Assembly (NCBI RefSeq): GCF_000423905.1
Contig: NZ_AUIW01000004.1
Span: forward strand, 124,001-188,000
Direction of reading: 5' to 3'
DNA from: Thermus antranikianii DSM 12462
Lineage (GTDB): Bacteria > Deinococcota > Deinococci > Deinococcales > Thermaceae
Length of the DNA: 64,000 nt
In this document: positions 48,734-59,062 of the stretch, piece by piece
How positions within the stretch are numbered: the first letter of the stretch is position 1
How the letters are laid out: every line of letters begins with the position of its first letter
Notes under the pieces: generated by a model
What the model was told of the DNA's origin: nothing
What the model saw: the letters and a program-made list of their open reading frames with translations, nothing else
Databases searched by the model: none
Translations under genes and position numbers: made by a program

Positions 48734-49949
48734 GCTGGGCCAGCCGGGCCCGAACCCGCTCCTCCCAGCCCTCCCCCTGGGCCTGGAAAAGGAGGAGGCC
48801 CTCGAGGCCCTCAGGCAGGTACCTTTGGGCGAAGCTACCTTCCTTGTCCTCGTGGTAGTAGGCGTAGCCCTCCCCGTGGCCCAGAGCGCGGGCCAGGCCG
48901 GTGGGGGCGTTCCTCAGGTTCAGGGGAACGGGGGCCTCGGGGTGGGCCCTGGCCGCCTCCTCCGCCCGCTTCCAGGCGGCATAGAGGCTGTGGCTCTTCG
49001 GGGCCAAGGCGAGGTAGACCGTGGCCTCCACCAGGGCCAGCTCCCCTTCCGGGCTTCCTAGGGCCTCGTAGGCCTCCTTGGCGGCCACGGTGAGCCTTAG
49101 GGCCAGGGGGTCGGCGAGGCCTACGTCCTCGAGGGCCACCCGGATGAGCCTCCGGGCGAGGTACCGGGGGTCGGCCCCGCCTTTGAGGAGCCTCGCCAGG
49201 TAGTAAAGGGCGGCGTCCACGTGGCTTCCCCGCAGGGACTTGTGGAGGGCGGAGACCAGGTCGTAAAAGCGGTCCCCCTCCCGGTCCATGCCGAAGCGCT
49301 CCGCCCCCAGGGCCTCCCGCACGCTCTTTAGGTCCACCCGGCCGAAGCTTGCGGCCAGCTCTAAGGTGTTCAGGGCAAAGCGGGCATCCCCCTCGGCCGC
49401 CCTCGCCAGGAGCCTTAGGGCCTCCTCCTCGTAAGGGGTGCCGGGAAGCCCCCGGGGGTCCTCCAGGGCCCGGCGGAGGAGGGCGAGGAGGTCGGCCTCC
49501 TGGAGGGGCTTCAAGGGGAAAAAGCGGAGGCGGGAGCGGAGGGCGGGGGTGAGCTCAAAGGCGGGGTTTTCCGCGGTGGCCCCGATCAGGGTGAGGAGGC
49601 CGGACTCCAGGTGGGGTAGGAGGGCGTCCTGCTGGGTGCGGTTGAAGCGGTGCACCTCGTCCAGGAAGAGGACGAGGCCCCCTTCCCTCCGGGCCCTTTC
49701 CACCACCGCCCTTACCTCCTTAACCCCGGCCTCCACCGCAGAAAGCCTTAGGAAGGGCTTGCCCACCCCTTCCGCCAGGATCTGGGCCAGGGTGGTCTTG
49801 CCCGTGCCCGGGGGGCCGAAGAGGACCATGGAGGAAAGCCTTTTCGCCTCCAGCATCCGCCTTAAAAGCCCTTGGGGCCCCGTGAGGTGGGGCTGGCCCA
49901 GGACCTCGTCCAGGGAACGGGGCCTGAGGCGCTCGGCAAGGGGCTCCAT
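48684..49949 (-). CDS. rarA: Replication-associated recombination protein A (RarA/MgsA AAA+ ATPase)
   Basis: 421 residues. [21 protein letters not shown], Walker [16 protein letters not shown], Walker [21 protein letters not shown], and sensor region [20 protein letters not shown]. The C-terminal tetramer domain has [27 protein letters not shown] (key HKSLRGSDxxA-like). It acts at stalled replication forks, interacting with SSB. ATG 49949 was chosen because TAGCAT lies 7 bases upstream; that box contains the more distal ATG 49958. Confidence 0.94.
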   Translation of the reverse strand: MEPLAERLRPRSLDEVLGQPHLTGPQGLLRRMLEAKRLSSMVLFGPPGTGKTTLAQILAEGVGKPFLRLSAVEAGVKEVRAVVERARREGGLVLFLDEVHRFNRTQQDALLPHLESGLLTLIGATAENPAFELTPALRSRLRFFPLKPLQEADLLALLRRALEDPRGLPGTPYEEEALRLLARAAEGDARFALNTLELAASFGRVDLKSVREALGAERFGMDREGDRFYDLVSALHKSLRGSHVDAALYYLARLLKGGADPRYLARRLIRVALEDVGLADPLALRLTVAAKEAYEALGSPEGELALVEATVYLALAPKSHSLYAAWKRAEEAARAHPEAPVPLNLRNAPTGLARALGHGEGYAYYHEDKEGSFAQRYLPEGLEGLLLFQAQGEGWEERVRARLAQLRARFQGGSEGPPPDR

Positions 49950-50002
49950 CCCCCTCATGCTAAGGCCAGGGTAAGGGGAGGCATGGTAGGCTTGGAAGGA
50001 AC

Positions 50003-50686
50003 ATGCGCTGGCTTTTCCTCCTGCCCTGGGGCCTCTTCCTTTTGGGGCTTGCTCCCCTGGCCTTGACCGAACCCTTGGGCCAGGTGGAGCGGGGGCTTGG
50101 CCTTCTCCTTGCCGCCCTTTTGCTGGCGGCGGCGGGGAGCCTGTACTCCCGGTTCCCCGTGGTGTTTTCCGTGCAGTTTTTCCTGGTGCTGGGCCTTGGC
50201 CTCCTGGCGTTCCAGCTGGCCTTGGAAAGCACCCTGGCCTTCGCGGGGTTGGCGGGTTCGGGTTACACGGCCCTTGGGGGGATTCTGGGGGCCTTGGCCT
50301 TGGGCCTGGCCTTCTTCCTGGGCACGGGCAGGGAGGCTCCCCTTTTGCCGGCCCTCGAGGGGATGGGGACCCGGGAGGACCTCCTGCGCCTGGCCGGGGC
50401 CTTGGAGGGGCTGGCCCTTAGGCGCCCTCTGGTGCTGGTGTACCTTTCCACCTCCGCTCCTCCCGAGCGGCTTCAGGCGGAGCTTCGCCGCGGGGACTTG
50501 GCCTTCCGCCTGGCGGGAGGGTATCTTTTGGTCCTCCAGGGAAGCCGGCCTGAGGATGCGGCGGGGCTGGTGCGAAGGCTTAAGGAGCGGTTTCCCCTTT
50601 CCGCCTACGCCGTGGAGCGCTGGCAAGGGGGGAGCCTGGAAAGCGTGCTGGCCCGCCTCGAGGCGGAGGCCCTTCTCCAGTCCTGA
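50003..50686 (+). CDS. Membrane protein with degenerate GGDEF-like domain
   Basis: 227 residues. Four hydrophobic segments fill residues 3-110 ([66 protein letters not shown]). The last 100 residues resemble a diguanylate cyclase fold: [19 protein letters not shown], then [19 protein letters not shown] where active enzymes have RxDxxxRxGGDEFxxxL. The signature is AGGYL, so no catalysis is expected. It could be a nucleotide sensor or just a decayed regulator. AAGGA lies close before ATG. Confidence 0.6.
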   Translation: MRWLFLLPWGLFLLGLAPLALTEPLGQVERGLGLLLAALLLAAAGSLYSRFPVVFSVQFFLVLGLGLLAFQLALESTLAFAGLAGSGYTALGGILGALALGLAFFLGTGREAPLLPALEGMGTREDLLRLAGALEGLALRRPLVLVYLSTSAPPERLQAELRRGDLAFRLAGGYLLVLQGSRPEDAAGLVRRLKERFPLSAYAVERWQGGSLESVLARLEAEALLQS

Positions 50687-50693
50687 GCGTTTT

Positions 50694-50731
50694 GGTGTAG
50701 GTGGTAGAGGCTACACCGACCCCAGGGTGTA
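50694..50731 (+). repeat. Three alternating complementary segments (GGTGTA / TACACC / GGTGTA)
   Basis: GGTGTAG (50694-50700), CTACACC (50711-50717) and GGTGTA (50726-50731). The middle piece can pair with either flank, so RNA here could switch between two hairpins; as DNA it is three half-sites of one operator. Confidence 0.5.
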
Positions 50732-50799
50732 CGGGTTTTTGCTTTACCTTGATGCGCCTGCCCCTCCCGCCCCTTACCCTTAGGCTCAGGGAGGCCAAA

Positions 50800-50874
50800 A
50801 TGGAGCAGGCCAAGGAGATCAGCCAGGCGTGGCAAGAAGCCCTGGAAACCTACGGGGAACGGGAAGAGGAGTAG
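50800..50874 (+). CDS. Possible 24-residue acidic small protein
   Basis: ATG is preceded by GGGAGG with 5 bases spacing, an ideal ribosome site. The peptide starts MEQAKEISQAWQEALETYGE and ends REEE, amphipathic and acidic. An in-frame ATG 50752 would give 40 residues but lacks a ribosome site. A strong terminator follows 15 bases after the stop. Short length leaves the call tentative; the transcript might instead be an RNA regulator. Confidence 0.4.
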   Translation: MEQAKEISQAWQEALETYGEREEE

Positions 50875-50889
50875 ACGGGAAGAAAGCCC

Positions 50890-50918
50890 AAACCGGGTCC
50901 CGTGGGACCCGGTTTTTT
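50890..50918 (+). terminator. Intrinsic terminator
   Basis: AAACCGGGTCCC and GGGACCCGGTTT pair over 12 bp with a 2-base GT centre and run into a total of six T. It ends one transcription unit on the plus strand directly before the convergent phnE stop. Confidence 0.92.
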
Positions 50919-52544
50919 CTACACCAGGCGGCTTCGCAGCCAGCTGGAGGCAAAGTCAATCAGGTTCACCACGATGACGATGGCGATGATGCCGATCACC
51001 ATCTGGTCGTAGTGGCCCGCATCCATGGCACCCTTGATGAAAAAGCCAATCCCCCCGGCCCCCACCAAGCCCAGGACGATGGACACCCGGAAGTTGATCT
51101 CAAAGCGGTACAGGGTATAGGACACGAAAAGGGGAAGCACCTGGGGCAGAATAGCCCAGCGGAGCACATTGCTCCCGCTGGCCCCCACGCTCTCCAAAGC
51201 TTCGATGGGTCCTTTATCCACGTTCTCTATGGCTTCGGAGTAAAGCTTGCCCAGATCGGCGAGGGAGTGGATAGCCATGGCCAGCACCCCGGCGAAGGGG
51301 CCCAGGCCCACCGCCGCCACCAGGATCAGGGCCAGGATCAAGGTGTCCACCCCCCGGTCCACGTTGTAAAAGCCCCGCATCAAATAGAAGAGAACGCGGA
51401 GCAGGGGGTTTTGGAAGGTGAGGTTGCGGGCGGCGAGGAAGCTGGTGGGCAGTGCGAATAGGGCGGCCAGCAGGGTGCCCACCAGGGCGATTTCCAGGGT
51501 CAGGAGCATCTCGCTGGCCACGCTCTGGAGCGGGTAGATGCCGCTTTGGGGTTGGGCCAGGTTGGGGGGCCAGGCCCGGTCCAGGAAGTTCACCAGGAAG
51601 GGCCAGCCTTTGACCAGTTTGCCCAGGTCAAACTCGGTGGCGTCAAAGGCGGGAAAGACGCTGGCGGCCACCAGGGCCAGGACCAGGCCCGTGCGGAGGT
51701 CATCGGGTTGCGCCAGCTTAGGTCGGAAAAGAAGCCAGATCCCCGAGCCCATCATCACCCCCAGGAAGAGGAGAAGGGCCACGTTCCCGTAGGCGGTGGA
51801 CTGGGGTTGCAGGAGCCGGTAGCCCGCCTGGGCCACCTCCTGGGGCAGGCGCCCCTCGTTGAGGCCCGTGAGGTCCCGGATGGGCTTTAAGGGGGGAAGC
51901 CCGATTTCTTCCCGCACCCGGTTTAGCTTCTCCAGGCCCTGGTTGTACGCCGCCACCAGCTTTTCTTCGGTCCCGGGCTCGGCGGGAAGGATGAGCTTGT
52001 AGTAGCCCTCCATCCGGGGAAAGTAGGTGTGGGCCTGGGGGGAGTTGAGCCAGGCGAAGGTGGAGAGGGCCAGGGCTACCCCCAAGGGTAGCCAAAGCCC
52101 AGCCTGTTTCCTGCGCCAGACGGCCAGGAGCGCGAAGGGAACCAGGAGGCTTAGGGCCACCACGCCCTCCATAAGCCCCGGGAGGGGTTTAAGCCGCACC
52201 AGGTGGGCAGGGCCCTGGAGGAAGACCAGAAGGCTTGCAAGAGCCAAGCCCCCACCCAGCACGCCTCCGACACCTGCGGCCCGCCCGCCGAAGTGGGCCA
52301 GGAGCAAGGCCAAAAGGGCTCCTAAGGGAACCAGGGCCAGGTGGGGGGTCAGGGGGAGGAGGGCCAGGAGGGTGGGCCCCAGGGTTTCCCGGGAAAGGTA
52401 CCCCACGGCCTCCACCACCGGGAAGGTGGGGGTGGCCACCAGGAGACCCAAGGCCGCAGCCACCAAGTAGCGGCGCATGGAACCCCGGCCCAGGCCGAGG
52501 AGGCTCGCCAGAGCCATGCCGAGCAGGAAAACTGCCAAGTTCAT
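50919..52544 (-). CDS. phnE: Phosphonate/phosphate-type ABC permease PhnE, with long N-terminal extension
   Basis: 541 residues, about twice the usual 260-280. The C-terminal 250 residues are the PhnE core: LLTLEIALVGTLLAALFALP, FYNVDRGVDTLILALILVAAVG, and the ATPase-contact loop IEALESVGASGSNVLRWAILP. The N-terminal 290 residues hold about eight additional membrane segments and a soluble stretch (about 190-255; PGTEEKLVAAYNQGLEKLNRV), without a second contact loop. What the extension does is unknown. Overlaps phnC by ATGA. Confidence 0.88.
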   Translation of the reverse strand: MNLAVFLLGMALASLLGLGRGSMRRYLVAAALGLLVATPTFPVVEAVGYLSRETLGPTLLALLPLTPHLALVPLGALLALLLAHFGGRAAGVGGVLGGGLALASLLVFLQGPAHLVRLKPLPGLMEGVVALSLLVPFALLAVWRRKQAGLWLPLGVALALSTFAWLNSPQAHTYFPRMEGYYKLILPAEPGTEEKLVAAYNQGLEKLNRVREEIGLPPLKPIRDLTGLNEGRLPQEVAQAGYRLLQPQSTAYGNVALLLFLGVMMGSGIWLLFRPKLAQPDDLRTGLVLALVAASVFPAFDATEFDLGKLVKGWPFLVNFLDRAWPPNLAQPQSGIYPLQSVASEMLLTLEIALVGTLLAALFALPTSFLAARNLTFQNPLLRVLFYLMRGFYNVDRGVDTLILALILVAAVGLGPFAGVLAMAIHSLADLGKLYSEAIENVDKGPIEALESVGASGSNVLRWAILPQVLPLFVSYTLYRFEINFRVSIVLGLVGAGGIGFFIKGAMDAGHYDQMVIGIIAIVIVVNLIDFASSWLRSRLV

Positions 52545-53290
52545 AGAGCCTCCAGGTTACCCGCGTAGACCATTCGCTCCACCTCGAGGGTCAGGGCCTC
52601 CACCGGACCGTCAAAGACCAGCCTTCCCCGGTTGAAGGCCAGAATGCGCCGGGCGTAGCGCCGGGCCAGTTCCAGCACGTGGATGTTCACCAGGACCGTC
52701 ACCCCTTTTTCCTGGTTGTACTCCTTGAGAATGCCCAGGATCACATCGGAAAGCCTGGGGTCCAGGCTGGCCATGGGTTCGTCCGCCAGGATCAGCTGGG
52801 GTTCCTGGGCCAAGGCGCGGGCGATGGCCACCCGCTGTTGCTGGCCCCCGGAAAGCTGGTCGGCCCGGGCCTGCTCCTTTCCCTGAAGCCCCACCCGACG
52901 GATCTGCTCGAGGGCGATGGCGGTATCCTCCTCCCGGTAGAGCCCAAGAAGCCCCTTCCACGTGGGCAGGTAGCCCAGGCGCCCGTGAAGCACGTTTTCC
53001 AGGACGGTGAGGCGCTGCACCAGGTTGAACTGCTGGAAGATGAAGCCCACCTTCCGGCGGAAGGCCTGGAGCTCCTTGCGGGAAAGCCTGGTCACCTCCA
53101 CCCCTCCCACCCACACCTCGCCGGTGGTGGGCTCCACCAGGCGGTTTAAGGTGCGCAAAAAAGTGCTCTTCCCCGCACCCGAGAGGCCGATGATGGCCAC
53201 GAAGTCGCCCTGGGGTATGGAGACGTTCACCTCCGAAAGCGCCCGGGTCCCGTCGGGAAAGACCTTGCTCAGGTTCTTGACTGCGATCAT
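52541..53290 (-). CDS. phnC: Phosphonate/phosphate-type ABC ATPase PhnC
   Basis: 249 residues. MIAVKNLSKVFPDGTRALSE starts the fold. Walker A GLSGAGKSTFLRTL, Q-loop FIFQQFNLVQRLTVLENVLHG, signature LSGGQQQRVAIARAL, Walker B LILADEPMASLDP. The H-loop His is present in VLVNIHVLELARRYA. ATG 53290 was chosen as the conserved start; GAGGAAAC lies before it. Middle gene of phnD-phnC-phnE. Confidence 0.93.
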   Translation of the reverse strand: MIAVKNLSKVFPDGTRALSEVNVSIPQGDFVAIIGLSGAGKSTFLRTLNRLVEPTTGEVWVGGVEVTRLSRKELQAFRRKVGFIFQQFNLVQRLTVLENVLHGRLGYLPTWKGLLGLYREEDTAIALEQIRRVGLQGKEQARADQLSGGQQQRVAIARALAQEPQLILADEPMASLDPRLSDVILGILKEYNQEKGVTVLVNIHVLELARRYARRILAFNRGRLVFDGPVEALTLEVERMVYAGNLEAL

Positions 53291-53351
53291 GTTTCCTCGG
53301 CTTCCCCAAAAAGGCCCCCAGGGGGTCCTGGGGGCCCGGAGGGTCAAGGCT

Positions 53352-54227
53352 TCACTTATCCTGGCCGGAGATGCGCCGGGCCTCACGCACCACGTCGTAA
53401 TCGCTATCCTTGGCCGGGACCATGTAGTCGATGCGGTAGAGGTTTTGGAGCAGGGTGCATTTGGGCGCCTGGCAACGCTGGATGGCGGCGGCGATTCCCT
53501 TGGCCAGGTTGGGGTACTTGCTGAGGAAGTCCTTGGCCACGGAGAAGGTGTCGCCGGGGATGGGCTTGGAGTAGAAGATGGCGGTGATCTGCCGTGCCTC
53601 CTCGGGTTTTAGGAACTGGGTCCAGGCCCCGGACTTGTTCTTGTCGTCGTTGGCGAAGGTGGCGGCGGCGTCCACGGACTTGTTGAGGACCGCCAGCACG
53701 GCAGCGTCGTGCTTGCCGGCGAAGACCTGCTTGGCGAAGAAGGTGTCGGGGTTGATGCCCCGGCTCACCAGGGCCGCCCGGGGGAAGACGTAGCCGGCGG
53801 CGGAGAGGGGGTCTACCCAGGCGATGGTCTTGCCCTCGAGGTCCTCGATCTTCTTGATCCCCGAGTCCTTGCGCACGATGATGGCCGACCAGTAGTAGGG
53901 GCTGCCGTTCCGCACCGACTTGAGGAGGACCTCCGCCCCCGCTTCCCGGTGGGCCAGCACGTAGCCGTCGGGGGGGAAGAAGGCGAACTCCAGCTTCCCC
54001 GCCCTCATGGCCTCGATGAGGCCGCGGTACTCGGTGGGGACGAAGATCTCCACCTCCACCGTCCCCCTGAACTCCTTCTCGATGTAATCCGCGATGGCCT
54101 GGGCGGCCGCCTTGAGCTGGTCGGAGTTCTGGGTGGGATTAAAGCCGATGCGCACCTTTACCGGGGCCTGGGCAAGACCCAGGCCAAGGCCCAGGAGGGC
54201 CAAAAGGAAAAGCATGAAACGCTTCAC
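53352..54227 (-). CDS. phnD: Phosphate/phosphite/phosphonate ABC substrate-binding protein PhnD
   Basis: 291 residues. Signal peptide (FMLFLLALLGLGLGLAQA), then a type II periplasmic binding fold: VRIGFNPTQNSDQLKAAAQ, VEIFVPTEYRGLIEAMRAGKLEFAFFPP (key: YRGLIEAMRAGKL), WVDPLSAAGYVFPRAAL, and the Ser-Ala-Gly ligand region. Genomic pairing with phnCE makes it an uptake system for phosphonate, phosphite or phosphate; no C-P lyase genes are seen here. GTG start 6 bases after TAGAAT, with TTGCCC at -35. Confidence 0.92.
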   Translation of the reverse strand: MKRFMLFLLALLGLGLGLAQAPVKVRIGFNPTQNSDQLKAAAQAIADYIEKEFRGTVEVEIFVPTEYRGLIEAMRAGKLEFAFFPPDGYVLAHREAGAEVLLKSVRNGSPYYWSAIIVRKDSGIKKIEDLEGKTIAWVDPLSAAGYVFPRAALVSRGINPDTFFAKQVFAGKHDAAVLAVLNKSVDAAATFANDDKNKSGAWTQFLKPEEARQITAIFYSKPIPGDTFSVAKDFLSKYPNLAKGIAAAIQRCQAPKCTLLQNLYRIDYMVPAKDSDYDVVREARRISGQDK

Positions 54228-54233
54228 GGGCCG

Positions 54234-54261
54234 ATTCTACACCGCTTGGACCCGGGGGCAA
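54234..54261 (-). promoter_or_regulatory. phnDCE promoter, leaderless
   Basis: On the minus strand TTGCCC (54261-54256) and TAGAAT (54239-54234) are separated by 16 bases; GTG 54227 follows after 6 bases. No Pho-box-like repeat was recognised. Confidence 0.7.
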
Positions 54262-54268
54262 GGGGGGT

Positions 54269-56032
54269 TTACTTCCCCACCAGGCGTTTGCGCTGGGAAG
54301 GGTCCAGCACCTTCTTGCGCAGGCGAAGGCTTTTGGGGGTTACCTCCAGAAGCTCATCCTCGGCCAGGAACTCCAGGGCCTCTTCCAGGGAAAGCCGCCT
54401 TGGGGGTACCAGGCGGATGTTCTCATCGGAGCCCGCCGCCCGGATGTTGGTGAGCTTCTTGGCGAGGGTGACGTTCACATCCAGGTCGTTTTCCCGCACG
54501 TGCTCCCCCACGATCATGCCCACGTAGACCTCGGTGCCCGGCTCGATGAAAAACTGGACCCGCTCCTGCAGGCGGTTCAGGCTGTAGGCGGTGGCCACCC
54601 CGGCCTCCATGGCCACGGCGCTTCCCGTGGTGCGGGTGGGGATGGGGCCGGCCTCGGGGCCGAAGCCGTGGAAGGTGTGGCTTAGAAGCCCCTCTCCTCC
54701 CGTAAGGGAAAGGAAAAGACTACGGAAGCCGAAAAGGGCCCGGGCCGGGACCACGAACTCCGCCCGCACCCTTTCCCCCACCTCCATGTGCACCATCTCC
54801 GCCCGGCGGGCTCCCAAAGCCTCCATGACGCTTCCGAAGCGGTCCTGGGGCACCTCCACCACCAGAAGCTCGTAGGGCTCGAGGCCATCCTTGGTGAGCA
54901 CCCGGGGCTGGCCCACGCTGAACTCGTAGCCCTCCCGGCGCATGGTTTCCAGGAGGATGGCCAGATGGAGCTCCCCCCGGCCCCTAAGCTCAAAGACCTC
55001 GGGGCCCACCTCCTCCACCTGGAGGGCCACGTTGGTGCGAAGCTCCTTAAGGAGGCGCTCCTTCAGCTTCTGGCCCGTCACGTGCGCCCCCTCCCGTCCG
55101 GCGAAAGGGGAGGTGTTGGCGGTGAGGGTGAGGGCCACGGTGGGCTCGTCCACCTTCAGGCGGGGAAGGGCCTCAGGGGCTTCTCTGGCGGCCAGGGTGT
55201 CCCCGATTCCCACGCCCTCCACTCCCGCCAGGGCCACGATGTCCCCGGGGAGGCTTTCCTCCACCTCCACCCGCTCCAGGCCCTGGTGGGTGTAGACCGC
55301 CACCACCCTGGCGGAAAGGACCCCGTCCCCTTTCAAGATGGCCACGCTTTCCCCCTTGCGCACCCGGCCCCGGGCCACCTTGCCGATGGCGATCCGCCCC
55401 AGGTAGGGGGAGTGGTCCAGGTTGGCCACCAGAAGCTGGAACGGCCCTTCCTCCCACCTGGGTGAGGGGATGTGCTCGAGGATGGTTTGGAAAAGCTCCG
55501 AGAGGTCTTCTTTGGGCGCTTCCCGCCAGGCCCGGCCATCCCGGCCGATGGCGTAGAGGTAGGGGAAGTCCAGCTGCTCCTCCGTGGCCCCCAGTTCCAC
55601 CATGAGGTCAAAGGTGAGGTTGAGCACCTCGTCGGGGCGGGCCTCCTTCTTGTCCACCTTGTTGAGGACCACGATGGGCTTGAGCCCAGCCTGGAGGGCC
55701 TTCCGCAGAACGAACCGGGTCTGGGGCATGGGGCCCTCGGCGGCATCCACCAGAAGGAGCACCCCGTCCACCAGGGAAAGGGCCCGCTCCACCTCCCCAC
55801 CGAAGTCCGCATGGCCGGGGGTGTCCACGATGTTGATCTTCACCCCACCCCAGACCACGGCGGTGTTCTTGGCCAGGATGGTGATCCCCCGCTCCTTCTC
55901 CAGGTCGCCCGAGTCCAGGATCCGCTCCCCCTCTTCCTTGGCCAGGGCCTTGGCCTGGCGGAGCATGGCGTCCACCAGGGTGGTTTTCCCGTGATCCACG
56001 TGGGCAATGATGGCAATGTTTCTAATCTCCAT
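54269..56032 (-). CDS. typA: Ribosome-associated translational GTPase TypA/BipA
   Basis: 587 residues. MEIRNIAIIAHVDHGKTTLV with the P-loop AHVDHGKT, switch I region RGITILAKNTAVVWG, DTPGHADFGGEV, and NKVDKKEARPDEV identify a translational GTPase. The C-terminal domain (LLSHTFHGFGPEAGPIPTR, LNRLQERVQFFIEPGTEVYVG) is unique to TypA. It helps 50S assembly and stress growth. ATG 56032 fits the family start; TTG 56044, 7 bases after TAGAGT, would give a leaderless form four residues longer. Confidence 0.95.
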   Translation of the reverse strand: MEIRNIAIIAHVDHGKTTLVDAMLRQAKALAKEEGERILDSGDLEKERGITILAKNTAVVWGGVKINIVDTPGHADFGGEVERALSLVDGVLLLVDAAEGPMPQTRFVLRKALQAGLKPIVVLNKVDKKEARPDEVLNLTFDLMVELGATEEQLDFPYLYAIGRDGRAWREAPKEDLSELFQTILEHIPSPRWEEGPFQLLVANLDHSPYLGRIAIGKVARGRVRKGESVAILKGDGVLSARVVAVYTHQGLERVEVEESLPGDIVALAGVEGVGIGDTLAAREAPEALPRLKVDEPTVALTLTANTSPFAGREGAHVTGQKLKERLLKELRTNVALQVEEVGPEVFELRGRGELHLAILLETMRREGYEFSVGQPRVLTKDGLEPYELLVVEVPQDRFGSVMEALGARRAEMVHMEVGERVRAEFVVPARALFGFRSLFLSLTGGEGLLSHTFHGFGPEAGPIPTRTTGSAVAMEAGVATAYSLNRLQERVQFFIEPGTEVYVGMIVGEHVRENDLDVNVTLAKKLTNIRAAGSDENIRLVPPRRLSLEEALEFLAEDELLEVTPKSLRLRKKVLDPSQRKRLVGK

Positions 56033-56084
56033 GGGCGCACCCAATCCTCCCACTCTACCACGTGGGGGCGCGTAGGATAGGGGC

Positions 56085-57995
<1,911 letters not shown>

Positions 57996-58033
57996 GCCCG
58001 AGGCCACACAGGGGGAGGAACGGAGGTGGCAAG

Positions 58034-58642
58034 ATGGAGCGCAAGATGGTGGAGCTCGAGGATACGGGTCTTACCTTTGAAACCCACGTGGACCTGGGGC
58101 GCCTGAAGCGCCTTGCGGCGGAGTGGCTGGAGGTCATCGGGGAGGATCCCAGCCGGGAAGGCCTCGTGAAAACCCCCGAGCGGGTGGCCAAGGCTTGGGC
58201 CTTCCTCACCCGGGGCTACCGCCAGGACCTGAAGGCCATCGTCAACGGGGCCCTCTTCCCCGCCGAGGGGAGCGAGATGGTGGTGGTGAAGGGCATAGAG
58301 TTCTACTCCATGTGCGAGCACCACCTCCTGCCCTTCTTCGGCCAGGTGCACATCGGCTATATCCCGGGCGAGAAGATCCTGGGCCTTTCCAAGTTCGCCC
58401 GCATCGTGGACATGTTTGCAAGAAGGCTTCAGGTGCAGGAGCGCCTGGCGGTGCAGATCGCCGAGGCCATCCAGGAGATCCTCGAGCCCCAGGGGGTGGG
58501 GGTGGTGGTGGAAGGGGTCCACCTCTGCATGATGATGCGGGGGGTGGAGAAGCAGCACTCCCGCACCACCACCAGCGCCATGCTGGGAGTCTTCCGGGAA
58601 AGCCAGAAGACCCGGGAGGAGTTCCTAAGCCACCTAAAGTGA
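58034..58642 (+). CDS. folE: GTP cyclohydrolase I
   Basis: 202 residues. [30 protein letters not shown] (key DPSREGLxKTPxRVA), [23 protein letters not shown] with zinc Cys and His and the catalytic His, and [23 protein letters not shown] with the second zinc Cys. It opens the pterin ring pathway to folate. Ribosome site GGAGG 7 bases before ATG. Fourth gene of the DUF1028-ndx1-gammaCA-folE run; a short GC hairpin (CCCCCC/GGGGGG, 58644-58664) follows. Confidence 0.96.
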   Translation: MERKMVELEDTGLTFETHVDLGRLKRLAAEWLEVIGEDPSREGLVKTPERVAKAWAFLTRGYRQDLKAIVNGALFPAEGSEMVVVKGIEFYSMCEHHLLPFFGQVHIGYIPGEKILGLSKFARIVDMFARRLQVQERLAVQIAEAIQEILEPQGVGVVVEGVHLCMMMRGVEKQHSRTTTSAMLGVFRESQKTREEFLSHLK

Positions 58643-58679
58643 ACCCCCCCGCCTAGGCAGGGGGGCTTGGTCCGGTGCT

Positions 58680-58835
58680 GCTAGTCAGGGTTTTGCGGGG
58701 GCGCAGGCAGTTCGCATCCCGGCACTGGCGGTCTGCGCTTTCCCGGCGTGGGGGTGGCCGAGTTTACCCTGCGGGCCTCCCGCCTGCGGTCGGACGAGGG
58801 CACCTTTCGTACAGGAAGGGATCCGGTGGACGTGT
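58680..58835. other. Unexplained structured GC-rich segment
   Basis: No gene is convincing here. Inverted repeats occur: GCGCAG/CTGCGC closing a CAGT/ACTG stem, and GCGGG-AGG-CCCGC. On the minus strand GGTGCCC and GCCGGGATGCGAACTGCC recall pieces of cobalamin riboswitches, but the B12 box is not intact and no gene lies downstream on that strand. Confidence 0.3.
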
Positions 58836-58840
58836 GGGTC

Positions 58841-59062
58841 TTAGCGGCGAAGAAGGCCCAGGAGGTTCCAGAGCAGGGTGAGGAGAAGGGAAAGAACCAG
58901 GGCCGAGGTGATGGGAATGTACACCCGTAGGCCTTCCCGCTCGATCCGGATGTCCCCCGGCAGGTGGCCGAACCAGGAAAAGAGCTTGGGGAAATAGAGA
59001 AGCACCAGGCCAAGAAGGACCAGCAAAACTCCCAGGAAAAGTAGAGCCTTACCCACCTCCAT
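58841..59062 (-). CDS. DUF2905 small membrane protein
   Basis: 73 residues with two membrane helices: LLFLGVLLVLLGLVLLYFP and SALVLSLLLTLLWNLLGLL. Between them GHLPGDIRIEREGLRVYIPI is the conserved DUF2905 motif. ATG 59062 lies inside the end of the ROK gene and has GGAGG 6 bases upstream. Function unknown; very widespread in bacteria. Confidence 0.87.
   Translation of the reverse strand: MEVGKALLFLGVLLVLLGLVLLYFPKLFSWFGHLPGDIRIEREGLRVYIPITSALVLSLLLTLLWNLLGLLRR

Noticed and set aside
58680-58835. Cobalamin riboswitch
   Set aside because: GGTGCCC and GCCGGGA blocks are suggestive, but the B12 box and the conserved GGGAA/GGTG core are not intact and no downstream gene exists on that strand.
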